From: JAAZMF01 sp036786445
GTDB taxonomy: Bacteria > Bacillota > Limnochordia > DTU087
DNA length: 25,046 bases
Direction: 5' to 3'
NCBI GenBank assembly: GCA_036786445.1
Contig: DAIQRD010000025.1
Location: forward strand, 1 to 25,046
Part shown: positions 1 to 8,087 of the stretch, in pieces
Numbering within the stretch: the first letter of the stretch is position 1
Layout: each line of letters opens with the position of its first letter
The notes under the pieces: generated by a model
Seen by the model: the letters and a program-made list of their open reading frames with translations, nothing else
Database searches by the model: none
What the model was told of the DNA's origin: nothing
Translations under genes and position numbers: made by a program

Positions 1-1
1 G

Positions 2-79
2 CCCGGGGTGCTCATGGGTATTCGGGAGATCGGAAAGATTACAGGACTTATGTACGGCTTGGATAAGCTGCTATTTTGA
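2..79 (+). CDS. dapB: 4-hydroxy-tetrahydrodipicolinate reductase, C-terminal fragment
   Basis: Only the last 25 codons and the TGA stop lie in the window; the gene begins upstream. The visible residues include GVLMGIREIGKITGL and end in YGLDKLLF, which resembles the C-terminal tail of Firmicutes DapB, where a YGLDK/YGLE-type ending is common. DapB reduces the DapA product with NAD(P)H on the way to meso-diaminopimelate and lysine. Its position directly before dpaA, asd, aspartokinase and dapA fits a lysine/dipicolinate cluster, and clostridial genomes often show this order. The call rests on a short tail plus context, so it is probable rather than certain. Confidence 0.65.
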   Translation, partial: PGVLMGIREIGKITGLMYGLDKLLF

Positions 80-129
80 ACATGATGAGTCGCTGCATGG
101 AGAAGCAGACCTTGTGACTTGGGCATCGC

Positions 130-157
130 ACCACCCATCGCCTCTGGTCATATACTA
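130..157 (+). promoter_or_regulatory. candidate sigma-K-type sporulation promoter for dpaA
   Basis: A CATATACTA element (149-157) matches the sigma-K -10 consensus CATAnnnTA. An AC dinucleotide at 130-131, within GCACC, lies exactly 17 bases upstream, as the sigma-K -35 rule requires. Transcription would start near 164, about 45 bases before the dpaA TTG start and upstream of its ribosome binding site. In Bacillus subtilis the spoVF (dpaAB) operon is expressed by sigma-K in the mother cell, so position and function agree. The motif is short, so this remains an inference. Confidence 0.5.
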
Positions 158-209
158 CTATGTACTAGGAAGGCTGGAGGATGGAGAGCTTTGAGGAGGG
201 GAACCCAAG

Positions 210-1133
210 TTGCAGGCAACCTTGCAGGGGATTCGTATTCTCGTGCTGGGGGGCGACCAGCGGGAGATCGAGATGGTCCGGTGCCTAGCAGGCCTGGGAG
301 GTCAGATCTACACCGTTGGCCACTTGTCCTACGCCGGGTATCCCAGTGTGATTAGGACGGAGAGTTTAGGGAATGTTCCGGATGCTCTGCCGGAAGTGAA
401 CGCGATTATTGCTCCGATGAGCCATACAGACCAATCCGGCCAAATCAGGGCAGTGCCGGATAAAGATGTAACTATTCGCATGGACGATGGGTTTCTGCAA
501 GGATTCCCACCAGGAACGCCCTTATTCATTGGTATGGCCCGACCCATTATCAAGGAACTAGCAGAGCGCCATAGGCTCCAACTCATCGAAACAGCGGAAA
601 ATGATGAGATAGCGATTCTAAACTCTATCCCTACTGCCGAGGGCGCTATCCAGATAGCCATGGAAGAGTTGCCCATTACTCTACATGGCTCCCGCGCCCT
701 TGTGGTGGGAATCGGTAGGTGTGGGCTAACCTTGGCCCGCATGCTTCATGGCCTGGGGGCGAGAGTGTGCGCTGTTGCTAGAAATACAGCCCAATTGGCC
801 AGGGCCACTGAAATGGGACTAGATACTGCTAGCCTAGCTGATCTGGGAGAGACTGTGAAGAGCGCTGATGTTATCTTCAACAGTGTACCGACTTTGCTGC
901 TCACTCGGGAGGTTCTTCAGCAGACACCCCGGGGTACGCTGATTGTGGACATTGCCTCAGCTCCCGGAGGCGTTGACTATGCTGCCGCCGCTGACCTGGG
1001 CATCAAGGCCATATTGGCTTTGGGTCTGCCGGGTAAGGTGGCTCCGATTACTGCCGGTCAGATCTTGGGGCGTTGTTTGCCTGGGATGATTCTCAAAGCC
1101 CTCTCCAATACCAATGTACCAGCCCGATCTTAG
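210..1133 (+). CDS. dpaA: dipicolinate synthase subunit A
   Basis: DpaA (SpoVFA) is the dehydrogenase-like subunit of dipicolinate synthase. With DpaB it oxidises dihydrodipicolinate to dipicolinic acid, the spore-core solute made in the mother cell. The 307-residue product is close to the Bacillus length (about 297). An N-terminal region with LVLGGDQRE is followed by a Rossmann fold whose dinucleotide-binding motif VGIGRCG sits near residues 166-172. The start is a TTG preceded at a good distance by GAGGAGGG (193-200). An ORF in another frame at 119-355 overlaps it but has no coding character. dpaB follows after a short gap, and a sigma-K-like promoter lies upstream. Confidence 0.93.
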   Translation: MQATLQGIRILVLGGDQREIEMVRCLAGLGGQIYTVGHLSYAGYPSVIRTESLGNVPDALPEVNAIIAPMSHTDQSGQIRAVPDKDVTIRMDDGFLQGFPPGTPLFIGMARPIIKELAERHRLQLIETAENDEIAILNSIPTAEGAIQIAMEELPITLHGSRALVVGIGRCGLTLARMLHGLGARVCAVARNTAQLARATEMGLDTASLADLGETVKSADVIFNSVPTLLLTREVLQQTPRGTLIVDIASAPGGVDYAAAADLGIKAILALGLPGKVAPITAGQILGRCLPGMILKALSNTNVPARS

Positions 1134-1163
1134 TGCCAATCCAATGAGTGAGAGGTGCTAAGT

Positions 1164-1754
1164 GTGGAGCTAAATGGCAAGAAGATAGGTTTCGGCATCA
1201 CCGGTTCCTATTGCACATTTGGTGCGGTGATCCCTGAGATACAGCGGTTTGTTGAGGCAGGTGCCACTGTCTATCCCATAATGTCAGAGGCAGCTGCTAC
1301 AGTAGACACGCGATTCGGCAAAGCTCAGGATTTTGTGAATCAAATAGAGGATATCTGTGGGCAGCCCATTATCGCTACCATAGTGGACGCGGAGCCCATT
1401 GGACCCCGTCGGTTGCTAGATCTCATGATCATTGCACCATGCACTGGCAATACCTTAGCCAAGATGGCTAAGGGCATCACAGACACATCTGTTTTGATGG
1501 CAGCAAAAGCTCAGCTCCGCAACGAACGGCCAGTACTTGTGGCAGTCTCGACCAATGACGGCTTGAGCAATAATGCTAAGAACCTAGGCCTTTTGCTCAA
1601 TCGAAGGCTTGTCTATATGGTACCTTTCGGTCAAGATGATCCCATAGGGAAAAGCCGGTCACTGGTAGCTGACATGACCTTGATATTGTCGGCTGCTAGC
1701 CTAGCCTTGGAAGGCAAACAGATGCAACCTATGCTGTTGGAGTGGAAAAAATAG
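1164..1754 (+). CDS. dpaB: dipicolinate synthase subunit B
   Basis: DpaB (SpoVFB) is the flavoprotein-family partner of DpaA in dipicolinate synthesis. The N-terminus KKIGFGITGSYCTFG is the characteristic start of this family and resembles the Bacillus KRIGFGFTGSHCT motif. A central PCTGNTLAKMAKGITDTSVLMAAKA stretch is typical of the phosphopantothenoylcysteine decarboxylase/flavoprotein-like fold. I chose the GTG at 1164 because GAGAGG (1150-1155) lies 8 bases upstream and the resulting N-terminus matches the family; an in-frame GTG at 1155 would add three residues but has a poor ribosome binding site. The gene is co-directional with dpaA and asd and probably co-transcribed. Confidence 0.92.
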   Translation: MELNGKKIGFGITGSYCTFGAVIPEIQRFVEAGATVYPIMSEAAATVDTRFGKAQDFVNQIEDICGQPIIATIVDAEPIGPRRLLDLMIIAPCTGNTLAKMAKGITDTSVLMAAKAQLRNERPVLVAVSTNDGLSNNAKNLGLLLNRRLVYMVPFGQDDPIGKSRSLVADMTLILSAASLALEGKQMQPMLLEWKK

Positions 1755-1779
1755 ATGATCATAAGGGTAGGGATGAGCC

Positions 1780-2811
1780 TTGAAGAAGTACAACATTGCA
1801 GTTCTGGGCGCAACAGGTGCTGTGGGTCAGGAACTGATGGGTATCTTACGGGAACGTGAATTCCCCATTAAGTCACTTAAGCCTTTGGCTTCGGCCCGTA
1901 GTGCTGGGCGGGTTATTGAAGTAGACGGGGAAAGACTAGTAGTAGAAGAGGCAACCTCGGAAAGCTTTACCGATGTTGATCTGGCCTTTTTCACAGCAGG
2001 AGGGTCAATAAGTCAAGCGTTTGTCGGGGCTGCTCGAGATAAAGGAACTGTGGTTATTGACAATACTAGTGCTTTTCGCCTCGATCCAGAAGTGCCTCTG
2101 GTAGTGCCTGAGGTAAATGGCGAGGATTTGGCATGGCACAAGGGGCTAATCGCTAATCCCAATTGCTCTACCACCATTGGCGTCATGGCTTTAGCCCCCC
2201 TCCATGCCCGTGCTGGTATCAAGCGAGTGGTGGTCTCCACTTACCAAGCAGTCTCGGGTATAGGAGCTGCAGCCATAGACGATCTCCACCATCAGGTAGA
2301 GCAGTATATACAAGGTCAACCGATTACCGCGCGGACTTTTCCATCTGCGTCCGCCACTAAGCAGTATCAGATGCTGTTTAACGTAATCCCTCATATCGAT
2401 GCTTTCGATGAGGGTGACTATACCAAAGAGGAATGGAAAATGGTGCGGGAAACACAGAAGATCCTGCACGATGATGCCCTGCAGATTACTTGTACTACGG
2501 TGCGGGTTCCAGTGTTTAGGAGCCATTCTGAATCAATTAATGTTGAATTACACCAAGAGCTGACGGTGGCTGAAGCCCGTCAGATATTGGCAGATGCGCC
2601 GGGCATCAAACTGTATGACAACCCTGCCCAGCAGGAATATCCCATGCCGCTTTTGACCACCAATGGTGATTTGGTGTGGGTGGGTAGGATCCGAAAGGAT
2701 TTTAGTGTCCCTGCGGGACTTAATCTTTGGGTAGGAGATCAGATTCGCAAGGGAGCTGCCCTCAACTCTGTGCAAATAGCCGAGGAACTGCTGGCACGGA
2801 AGCTTCTGTGA
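1780..2811 (+). CDS. asd: aspartate-semialdehyde dehydrogenase
   Basis: Asd reduces aspartyl phosphate to aspartate semialdehyde with NADPH, the branch point to lysine, diaminopimelate, threonine and methionine. The 343-residue protein has the N-terminal nucleotide-binding loop GATGAVG (residues 10-16). The catalytic cysteine is in NPNCSTT (Cys129) and the active-site histidine is in FRSHS (His249). The start is TTG with GGGTAGGG just upstream. It sits between dpaB and the aspartokinase, the same order as spoVF-asd-dapG-dapA in Bacillus subtilis. Confidence 0.96.
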   Translation: MKKYNIAVLGATGAVGQELMGILREREFPIKSLKPLASARSAGRVIEVDGERLVVEEATSESFTDVDLAFFTAGGSISQAFVGAARDKGTVVIDNTSAFRLDPEVPLVVPEVNGEDLAWHKGLIANPNCSTTIGVMALAPLHARAGIKRVVVSTYQAVSGIGAAAIDDLHHQVEQYIQGQPITARTFPSASATKQYQMLFNVIPHIDAFDEGDYTKEEWKMVRETQKILHDDALQITCTTVRVPVFRSHSESINVELHQELTVAEARQILADAPGIKLYDNPAQQEYPMPLLTTNGDLVWVGRIRKDFSVPAGLNLWVGDQIRKGAALNSVQIAEELLARKLL

Positions 2812-2837
2812 CAAAATCCAGGCTCCAGCAGTATGAT
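2808..2837 (+). promoter_or_regulatory. candidate sigma-A promoter before the aspartokinase gene
   Basis: GTGACA (2808-2813, five of six consensus -35 bases) is separated by 18 bases from TATGAT (2832-2837, five of six -10 bases). The -35 overlaps the asd stop codon. Such a promoter would let aspartokinase, dapA and RNase J be expressed during growth even if dpaA-asd are sporulation-driven. The evidence is motif matching only. Confidence 0.35.
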
Positions 2838-2881
2838 ACTCCTAGGGAAAAAGATCTGGATTGGTGATTCCCTTTAGTATC
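2835..2881 (+). promoter_or_regulatory. imperfect stem-loop between asd and aspartokinase
   Basis: GATACT (2835-2840) pairs with AGTATC (2876-2881). Inside it, GGGAA (2845-2849) pairs with TTCCC (2868-2872), with a small internal loop between the two helices. No T-run follows, so it is not a standard terminator. It lies in the only sizeable gap in this part of the operon, just before the dapG ribosome binding site. It could be a processing or stability element; no known riboswitch class was recognised. Confidence 0.4.
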
Positions 2882-2900
2882 GAAAGAGAGGGGCCGAGGT

Positions 2901-4136
2901 ATGGGTATACTGGTGCAGAAATTCGGAGGCTCGTCGATGGGGACTGCAGCCCGGCGCGGTCATGTAATGCGTCACATCCTAGAAGCGAAGGATGCGGGGC
3001 ACGAGTGTGTGGTTGTGGTCTCTGCCATGGGTAGAGCTGGCGATCCCTATGCTACCGATACTCTTCTGCGTCTCGTTGGCCAGGGAGGCCGAGAGGTGCA
3101 GCATCGGGAGCTAGACTTGCTGATGTCCTGTGGCGAGATCATTGCCGCCACCGTTTTAGCACAGGAGCTATCCCACGCAGGTTATCGGGCTATGGCCTTG
3201 ACGGGAGGCCAAGCCGGAATGATTACTGATGGGAACTATGGCAATGCTAGGATAGTCGAAGTAGAACCACAGAAAGTCACAAAGGCATTGCAAGCAGGAT
3301 TCATTCCGGTGGTTGCAGGGTTTCAAGGGCAGACTGTTGAGGGGGAAGTCACCACATTAGGCCGGGGTTCAGGAGATACAAGCGCAGTGGCTTTAGGAGT
3401 AGCACTACGGGCAGAAATGGTAGAGATATATACTGATGTTGATGGTGTGATGACGGCAGATCCTCGGGTGGAGCCCCATGCTCGGAGGCTAGATACGGTG
3501 ACCTACCGAGAGATCGTAGAAATGGCTCATCTAGGTGCTAGAGTGATTCCCCCTCGGGCAGTGGAGATCGCTATGGAAGGCCACATGCCTTTACGGATAC
3601 GGGCAACGGGCTCAAATAGCTTAGGCACCATGGTACAAGACAATCACAATGGGCCCATAGAGATCAAAAGCGATAGAGTTGTGACGGGTATCGCCCATGT
3701 GTGCGGCATGGTCCAGGTCCAACTGGAGACTTCAGATACTTTTAGCCAAACGGACTTAGCATTGACGGTCTTTCGAAGACTAGCTCAGGCAGGTATTAGC
3801 CTGGATATGATCTATGTATCACCGCAAAGGATAGCTTTTATAGTGGAGAAGCGCTGGGTAGATGAGACTAGGGCATTGTTGGGGAATTTCCCAGTCAGTG
3901 TACACATCCAGCCAGAAGTGGCCAAAGTCTCAGCAGTGGGGGCGGGGATGCGGGGAGTGCCCGGTGTAATGGCACGGGTTGTGGCCGCGTTGCAGGGGGC
4001 CGAGGTAACGATTTTGCAGACTACTGACTCCCACGCCAACATTTCCTGCCTAGTGCGGGAAACCGATGTCGGGGCCGCTGTTCAGGCTTTGCACGGTCAA
4101 TTTGAACTGGGCGCATCAGATAATCTGAGGGAGTGA
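2901..4136 (+). CDS. dapG: aspartate kinase (DapG-type)
   Basis: Aspartokinase phosphorylates aspartate, the first committed step toward diaminopimelate, lysine and dipicolinate. The 411-residue product begins with the kinase motif KFGGSSM (residues 7-13) and contains TTLGRGSGDTSAVALG and EIYTDVDGVMTADPR, both conserved in the amino acid kinase fold. The C-terminal third carries two ACT regulatory domains, the second with SAVGAGMRGVPGVMARV and ILQTTDSHANISCLV. The ATG start follows GAGAGGGGCCGAGGT. The dapG name is assigned by operon position (asd-dapG-dapA as in Bacillus) and length; the identity of the feedback inhibitor cannot be read from sequence. Confidence 0.93.
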   Translation: MGILVQKFGGSSMGTAARRGHVMRHILEAKDAGHECVVVVSAMGRAGDPYATDTLLRLVGQGGREVQHRELDLLMSCGEIIAATVLAQELSHAGYRAMALTGGQAGMITDGNYGNARIVEVEPQKVTKALQAGFIPVVAGFQGQTVEGEVTTLGRGSGDTSAVALGVALRAEMVEIYTDVDGVMTADPRVEPHARRLDTVTYREIVEMAHLGARVIPPRAVEIAMEGHMPLRIRATGSNSLGTMVQDNHNGPIEIKSDRVVTGIAHVCGMVQVQLETSDTFSQTDLALTVFRRLAQAGISLDMIYVSPQRIAFIVEKRWVDETRALLGNFPVSVHIQPEVAKVSAVGAGMRGVPGVMARVVAALQGAEVTILQTTDSHANISCLVRETDVGAAVQALHGQFELGASDNLRE

Positions 4137-4141
4137 TATTA

Positions 4142-5023
4142 ATGGCGGAGTTTGGCAGGTTGCTTACGGCAATGGTAACTCCTTTCAACAGCGAATTAGG
4201 TGTGGATTATGAGAAGGCTGCCATTCTGGCAGAAAAATTATATAAAACTGGCTCCGATGGCCTGGTGGTGTGCGGTACAACCGGCGAATCGCCCACCCTT
4301 ACGGATGAAGAGAAACTAAAACTCATTCAGGTAGTTGTGGAGGCGGTGGGCGGGAAGGCTGCCGTATTGGCCGGGACCGGCTCAAATAACACGGCTCACT
4401 CGGTGGAACTGACTAAGGCTGTACAACGGTTAGGGGTCGATGGGATCATGCTGGTGGCTCCATATTATAACAGGCCTTCACAGGAAGGCTTATACCAGCA
4501 TTTCCGTACTGTCGCCCAATCTAGCTCACTGCCGGTAATGATCTATAACATCCCCAGCCGTACAGGGGTCAATATTCTGCCCGAGACTATGGTCCGCCTA
4601 GCGGAGATCAGCAACATTGTTGCTGTCAAGGAGTCCAGCGGTAATTTGGAGCAGGCAGCCAAATTGCGGCGTTCGCTACCCAAGGAATTTGCTGTTTATA
4701 GTGGTGATGATAGTCTCACACTGCCTATCCTTTCGGTGGGGGGCGTGGGCGTCGTCAGCGTAGCATCACATCTAGTTGGTCGGCGGATCAAAGAAATGAT
4801 CGAAGCTTTTGGCCAGGGCAAAGTGGCTGTGGCAGCCCAGATCAACGCAGAGCTCTTGCCTTTAGTCAATGCGTTGTTTATCACCACAAACCCGGTACCG
4901 GTTAAGTTGGCCTTGAAAATGGTAGGTAGCCCAGTGGGGGAAGTGCGCTTGCCTTTGGTACCGGCTACAGAAGAAGAGGCTACACACATCAAGAAAACGT
5001 TGGAGAACATGCATCTAATTTGA
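4142..5023 (+). CDS. dapA: 4-hydroxy-tetrahydrodipicolinate synthase
   Basis: DapA condenses pyruvate with aspartate semialdehyde to form the dihydrodipicolinate precursor used by both DapB and DpaAB. The 293-residue (beta/alpha)8 barrel shows GTTGES (45-50), YYNRPSQEG (from 108), the catalytic tyrosine in IYNIPSRTG (Tyr135) and the Schiff-base lysine in AVKESSGN (Lys163). I selected the ATG at 4142 because GAGGGAG (4127-4133) lies 8 bases upstream; an in-frame GTG at 4133 overlaps that site. The ribosome binding site overlaps the aspartokinase stop, which suggests translational coupling. Confidence 0.96.
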   Translation: MAEFGRLLTAMVTPFNSELGVDYEKAAILAEKLYKTGSDGLVVCGTTGESPTLTDEEKLKLIQVVVEAVGGKAAVLAGTGSNNTAHSVELTKAVQRLGVDGIMLVAPYYNRPSQEGLYQHFRTVAQSSSLPVMIYNIPSRTGVNILPETMVRLAEISNIVAVKESSGNLEQAAKLRRSLPKEFAVYSGDDSLTLPILSVGGVGVVSVASHLVGRRIKEMIEAFGQGKVAVAAQINAELLPLVNALFITTNPVPVKLALKMVGSPVGEVRLPLVPATEEEATHIKKTLENMHLI

Positions 5024-5063
5024 GAACAGTGATTAGGAATTGGGAAGTAGAGGTGTTTAGCGT

Positions 5064-6731
5064 TTGGGAAACGCACGTAAGGCAGTCTCCCTAATACCTT
5101 TGGGAGGCTTAGGAGAGATTGGAAAGAACATGATGGTTTTGGAATATGGTAACGACATCATTGTCATTGATGCTGGTGTCATGTTCCCAGAAGATGATAT
5201 GCCGGGCATTGATCTAGTCATACCCGACATCACCTATTTGAAAGAGAACAAGGAGCGAATCAGAGGTATATTTCTTAGCCATGGCCACGAGGATCACATA
5301 GGGGCAGTCCCATATGTGCTACAGGTGCTCAATGCCCCCATCTATGGTACCCGCTTGACCCTGGGGCTGCTCCAAGGGAAACTAGAGGAACACGGGTTGC
5401 TTTCTGTCGCGGATCTGAAGGAAATCAAAGCTGGCGGTCGCGTCAAGGCGGGCGCTTTCGAGGTTGAATTTATTCACGTCAATCACAGCATTGCTGATGT
5501 TGTAGCTTTGGCAGTGCACACGCCCTTAGGCGTGATCATCTATTGTAGCGATTTCAAGCTGGACCAGACTCCCATTGATGGCCAAGTGATGGATCTGCAT
5601 AAGTTTGCTGAACTGGGCCAAAAAGGTGTATTGCTGTTAATGTCTGATAGCACTAATGCCGAAAGGCCCGGTTATACTCTATCTGAGCGGGTTGTGGGCA
5701 AGGCTTTTGATGAGGCCTTTGGAGAGGCCGAGGGGCGAGTTCTGGTGGCAACCTTCGCTTCCAATATCCATCGCATACAACAGATCATCGATGCGGCAGC
5801 CACATATGGACGCAAGATAGCAGTCATTGGCAGGAGTATGGTAAATAACGTAGGTATTGCTGCCAAACTAGGATACTTGCAGATCCCTGCAGGGATCATG
5901 GTGGAAGTGTCCGAGCTGGAGCGGTATCCATCGGAGAAAGTGGTGATCATCACCACCGGTAGCCAAGGGGAGCCCATGGCTGCGTTGACCCGGATGGCCA
6001 TGTCCGAGCACCGGAGGATTGATATAGTGCCGGGTGACACTGTGATTATTTCGGCTATGCCAATTCCAGGGAATGAGAAACTGGTGGGTAAGACCATCAA
6101 CCACTTGTTCCGACAGGGGGCCAAAGTAATCTACCAAGCGGTGTCCGGTGTCCATGTATCGGGTCATGCCAGTCAGGAAGAACTGAAATTGCTCCTGAAT
6201 CTGTGCAGACCAAAGTACTTCATGCCCATCCATGGTGAATATCGCATGATAGTGCGTCACGCCGAACTAGCTGAAGATGTGGGAATCTCCCGGGATCGAA
6301 TTCTCCTCTGTGACATAGGTGATGTATTGGAGATCACTCCCGACCGGGTGAATAAGGCTGGCAAGGTAACATCGGGTCAGGTTCTGGTGGACGGGCTAGG
6401 TGTGGGCGATGTCGGTAACATCGTATTGAGAGATCGTCGTCAGTTGGCCCAGGATGGCATCCTTATCGTGGTGATCACCATCGACAAGCAATCAGGGGCT
6501 GTCATTGCCGGACCTGACATCATCTCCCGAGGCTTCGTTTACATGCGGGAATCAGAAAAACTAATAGATGAGGCAAGGGATGCTGTTAGAAAAGTACTGC
6601 AGCTCTGCGAGGCCGAAAATGTCAGGGAGTGGGGAGTACTCAAGGGCAGTGTCAAGGATAGCTTGACTCAGCTCCTTTACCAAAAGACAAAGCGGCGTCC
6701 CATGATCATGCCCATTATCATGGAGGTCTGA
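5064..6731 (+). CDS. rnjA: ribonuclease J
   Basis: RNase J is a 5'-to-3' exonuclease and endonuclease central to mRNA decay and rRNA maturation in Firmicutes. The 555-residue product has the metallo-beta-lactamase zinc motif SHGHEDHIG (HGHEDH at 73-78), further metal ligands in VNHSIAD and YCSDFK, a beta-CASP region, and HVSGHASQEE and PIHGEYRM near the C-terminal part of the core. The start is TTG with AGAGGTG upstream. In Bacillus the RNase J gene next to dapA is rnjB, so rnjA versus rnjB is not settled here; the family call is firm. Confidence 0.93.
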   Translation: MGNARKAVSLIPLGGLGEIGKNMMVLEYGNDIIVIDAGVMFPEDDMPGIDLVIPDITYLKENKERIRGIFLSHGHEDHIGAVPYVLQVLNAPIYGTRLTLGLLQGKLEEHGLLSVADLKEIKAGGRVKAGAFEVEFIHVNHSIADVVALAVHTPLGVIIYCSDFKLDQTPIDGQVMDLHKFAELGQKGVLLLMSDSTNAERPGYTLSERVVGKAFDEAFGEAEGRVLVATFASNIHRIQQIIDAAATYGRKIAVIGRSMVNNVGIAAKLGYLQIPAGIMVEVSELERYPSEKVVIITTGSQGEPMAALTRMAMSEHRRIDIVPGDTVIISAMPIPGNEKLVGKTINHLFRQGAKVIYQAVSGVHVSGHASQEELKLLLNLCRPKYFMPIHGEYRMIVRHAELAEDVGISRDRILLCDIGDVLEITPDRVNKAGKVTSGQVLVDGLGVGDVGNIVLRDRRQLAQDGILIVVITIDKQSGAVIAGPDIISRGFVYMRESEKLIDEARDAVRKVLQLCEAENVREWGVLKGSVKDSLTQLLYQKTKRRPMIMPIIMEV

Positions 6732-6752
6732 TCATAAATCATCCTGACGGTA

Positions 6753-6813
6753 GTTATACTAATAAAGAGATCTGACTGGGGGATCTAGCCGGTTGGATGG
6801 CTGCCAGTATAAC
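6753..6813. repeat. 8-bp inverted repeat in the RNase J-tepA gap
   Basis: GTTATACT (6753-6760) and AGTATAAC (6806-6813) are perfect inverted copies separated by 45 bases in a 98-base gap. No T-run follows, and no convincing promoter or terminator could be built around them. They may be a binding site or chance. Confidence 0.3.
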
Positions 6814-6829
6814 GGGAAGGATGACCTAG

Positions 6830-7744
6830 GTGGACAAGCCGCTAGGCATTACGAGACGAGGCACAGGCATGCCTGGCATGCAGTTGCCACATTATGAAGC
6901 AGGGGACTCGGAATGGGTAAGTGAGGAGCCACTGGACCCACCTATGGATCCCGAGGATCCCAATCAGGGCGAGGTGGAGAGTCAGAAAGTGGCTCTGGAG
7001 AACATTAAGCAGCTGGGGCAGATGAGTGTACCGTCTCCGACAGTGTCCCGCATCCACTGCATTTCCGTTGTGGGACAGGTGGAAGGTCATATTCTGTTAC
7101 CACCGAGAAATAAGACCACTAAGTACGAACACATTATTCCCCAGCTAGTGGCAGTGGAGCAAAATCCAGAGATCCACGGAGTCTTAGTTATTCTCAATAC
7201 AGTCGGTGGTGACATCGAGGCCGGTTTGGCAATTGCCGAGATGATTAAGGGCTTGTCTAAGCCCAGTGTGTCTTTGGTGTTGGGAGGCGGTCACTCCATC
7301 GGAGCACCCATTGCTGTTGCCGCCAGCTATAGCTTCATAGCTGATTCTGCTACTATTACCATCCACCCCATAAGGCTCACCGGCCTAGTGGTAGGTGTGC
7401 CACAGACTTACGAATATCTGGACAAGATGCAGGATCGAGTAGTCAGATTTATCACCGCAAATAGCGGAATTTCCCAAGAACGGTTACGGGAGCTGATGTT
7501 CCGTACTGGAGATCTGATGCGGGATATAGGCACAGTTCTGATTGGCAAAGATGCGGTAGATGCGGGTCTTATCGATGAAGTAGGGGGTTTGCATAAGGCC
7601 GTAGCCAAGCTAGAACAACTGATGCCAACCCAGGGTCAGGGTGCCCGCCCTCGGGAGTCCATTGATCCGCTGTGGCCACCAATGCCCCAAGAGGCACTGC
7701 CGTTTCAGGAGTTTGTATCTGAACAGGGGAGTGTTGACCATTGA
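6830..7744 (+). CDS. tepA: ClpP-class serine protease, TepA family
   Basis: TepA (YmfB) is a cytosolic or membrane-associated ClpP-like protease; in Bacillus it was named translocation-enhancing protein and later linked to spore small acid-soluble protein turnover. The ClpP fold lies at about residues 75-265, after an acidic, proline-rich N-terminal tail. Catalytic residues are visible: Ser156 in GGGHSIGAP, His179 in TIHPIR, and a likely Asp232 in LMRDIG. LNTVGGDIEAGLAIAEMI is the typical oxyanion-side strand and helix. GTG is the start, 8 bases after GGGAAGGA. Its place after RNase J and before a YlzJ-like gene matches Bacillus gene order. Confidence 0.9.
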   Translation: MDKPLGITRRGTGMPGMQLPHYEAGDSEWVSEEPLDPPMDPEDPNQGEVESQKVALENIKQLGQMSVPSPTVSRIHCISVVGQVEGHILLPPRNKTTKYEHIIPQLVAVEQNPEIHGVLVILNTVGGDIEAGLAIAEMIKGLSKPSVSLVLGGGHSIGAPIAVAASYSFIADSATITIHPIRLTGLVVGVPQTYEYLDKMQDRVVRFITANSGISQERLRELMFRTGDLMRDIGTVLIGKDAVDAGLIDEVGGLHKAVAKLEQLMPTQGQGARPRESIDPLWPPMPQEALPFQEFVSEQGSVDH

Positions 7745-7962
7745 TGTGGACCATCATACCTCCTGAACTCATCTGGGAAGGCGTGGAGGCAAAGCCTAAG
7801 GAATTGCTTCAGATGAAATGGCAAGGTAGCCAGGTTTTGGTGGAACCCATGGCATTTGCCCGGGGGAAAATCGTGCAGGTGCTTAGTACCGAGCCCAACG
7901 ATTTTCTCAGACCAGAGCTACAGCCTGGTTTGATTATCGACGTGATGCCCCAAGAGCAGTAG
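7744..7962 (+). CDS. YlzJ-like protein
   Basis: This small protein of about 72 residues has no known catalytic role. The N-terminus MWTIIPPELIWEG and the central VEPMAFARGKIVQVLSTEP resemble the YlzJ-like family, which occurs downstream of tepA in spore formers. The ATG at 7744 overlaps the tepA TGA stop; an in-frame TTG one codon earlier (7741) is equally possible and sits closer to the AGGGGAG site at 7725-7731. The overlap suggests translational coupling to tepA. In Bacillus a SpoIIIE/FtsK gene comes next, but here it does not. Confidence 0.7.
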   Translation: MWTIIPPELIWEGVEAKPKELLQMKWQGSQVLVEPMAFARGKIVQVLSTEPNDFLRPELQPGLIIDVMPQEQ

Positions 7963-8000
7963 AAATCACATCGAAGGGTCTATGTGCTGATGATGGAACC

Positions 8001-8036
8001 GAGGACGGCGATGCTCTTAGGCCGTCCTCTTCTCAT
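8001..8036 (+). terminator. rho-independent-like terminator after the dap/dpa cluster
   Basis: GAGGACGGC (8001-8009) pairs perfectly with GCCGTCCTC (8021-8029) around an 11-base loop. It is followed by TTCTCATT, which is only a weak T-tract, so termination may be partial. Confidence 0.6.
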
Positions 8037-8087
8037 TGGTCTGCTGGTGCCTAGATCTGAATAGGATGGGCAGCAGGGGGCGATGGC

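Noticed and set aside
119..355. 78-codon + strand frame before and overlapping dpaA
   Set aside because: It overlaps dpaA in another frame, is rich in R, G and P without family features, and has no ribosome site.
5672..6260. Long minus-strand frames opposite RNase J
   Set aside because: They are antisense shadows of a strongly conserved gene, with no ribosome site or recognisable family.
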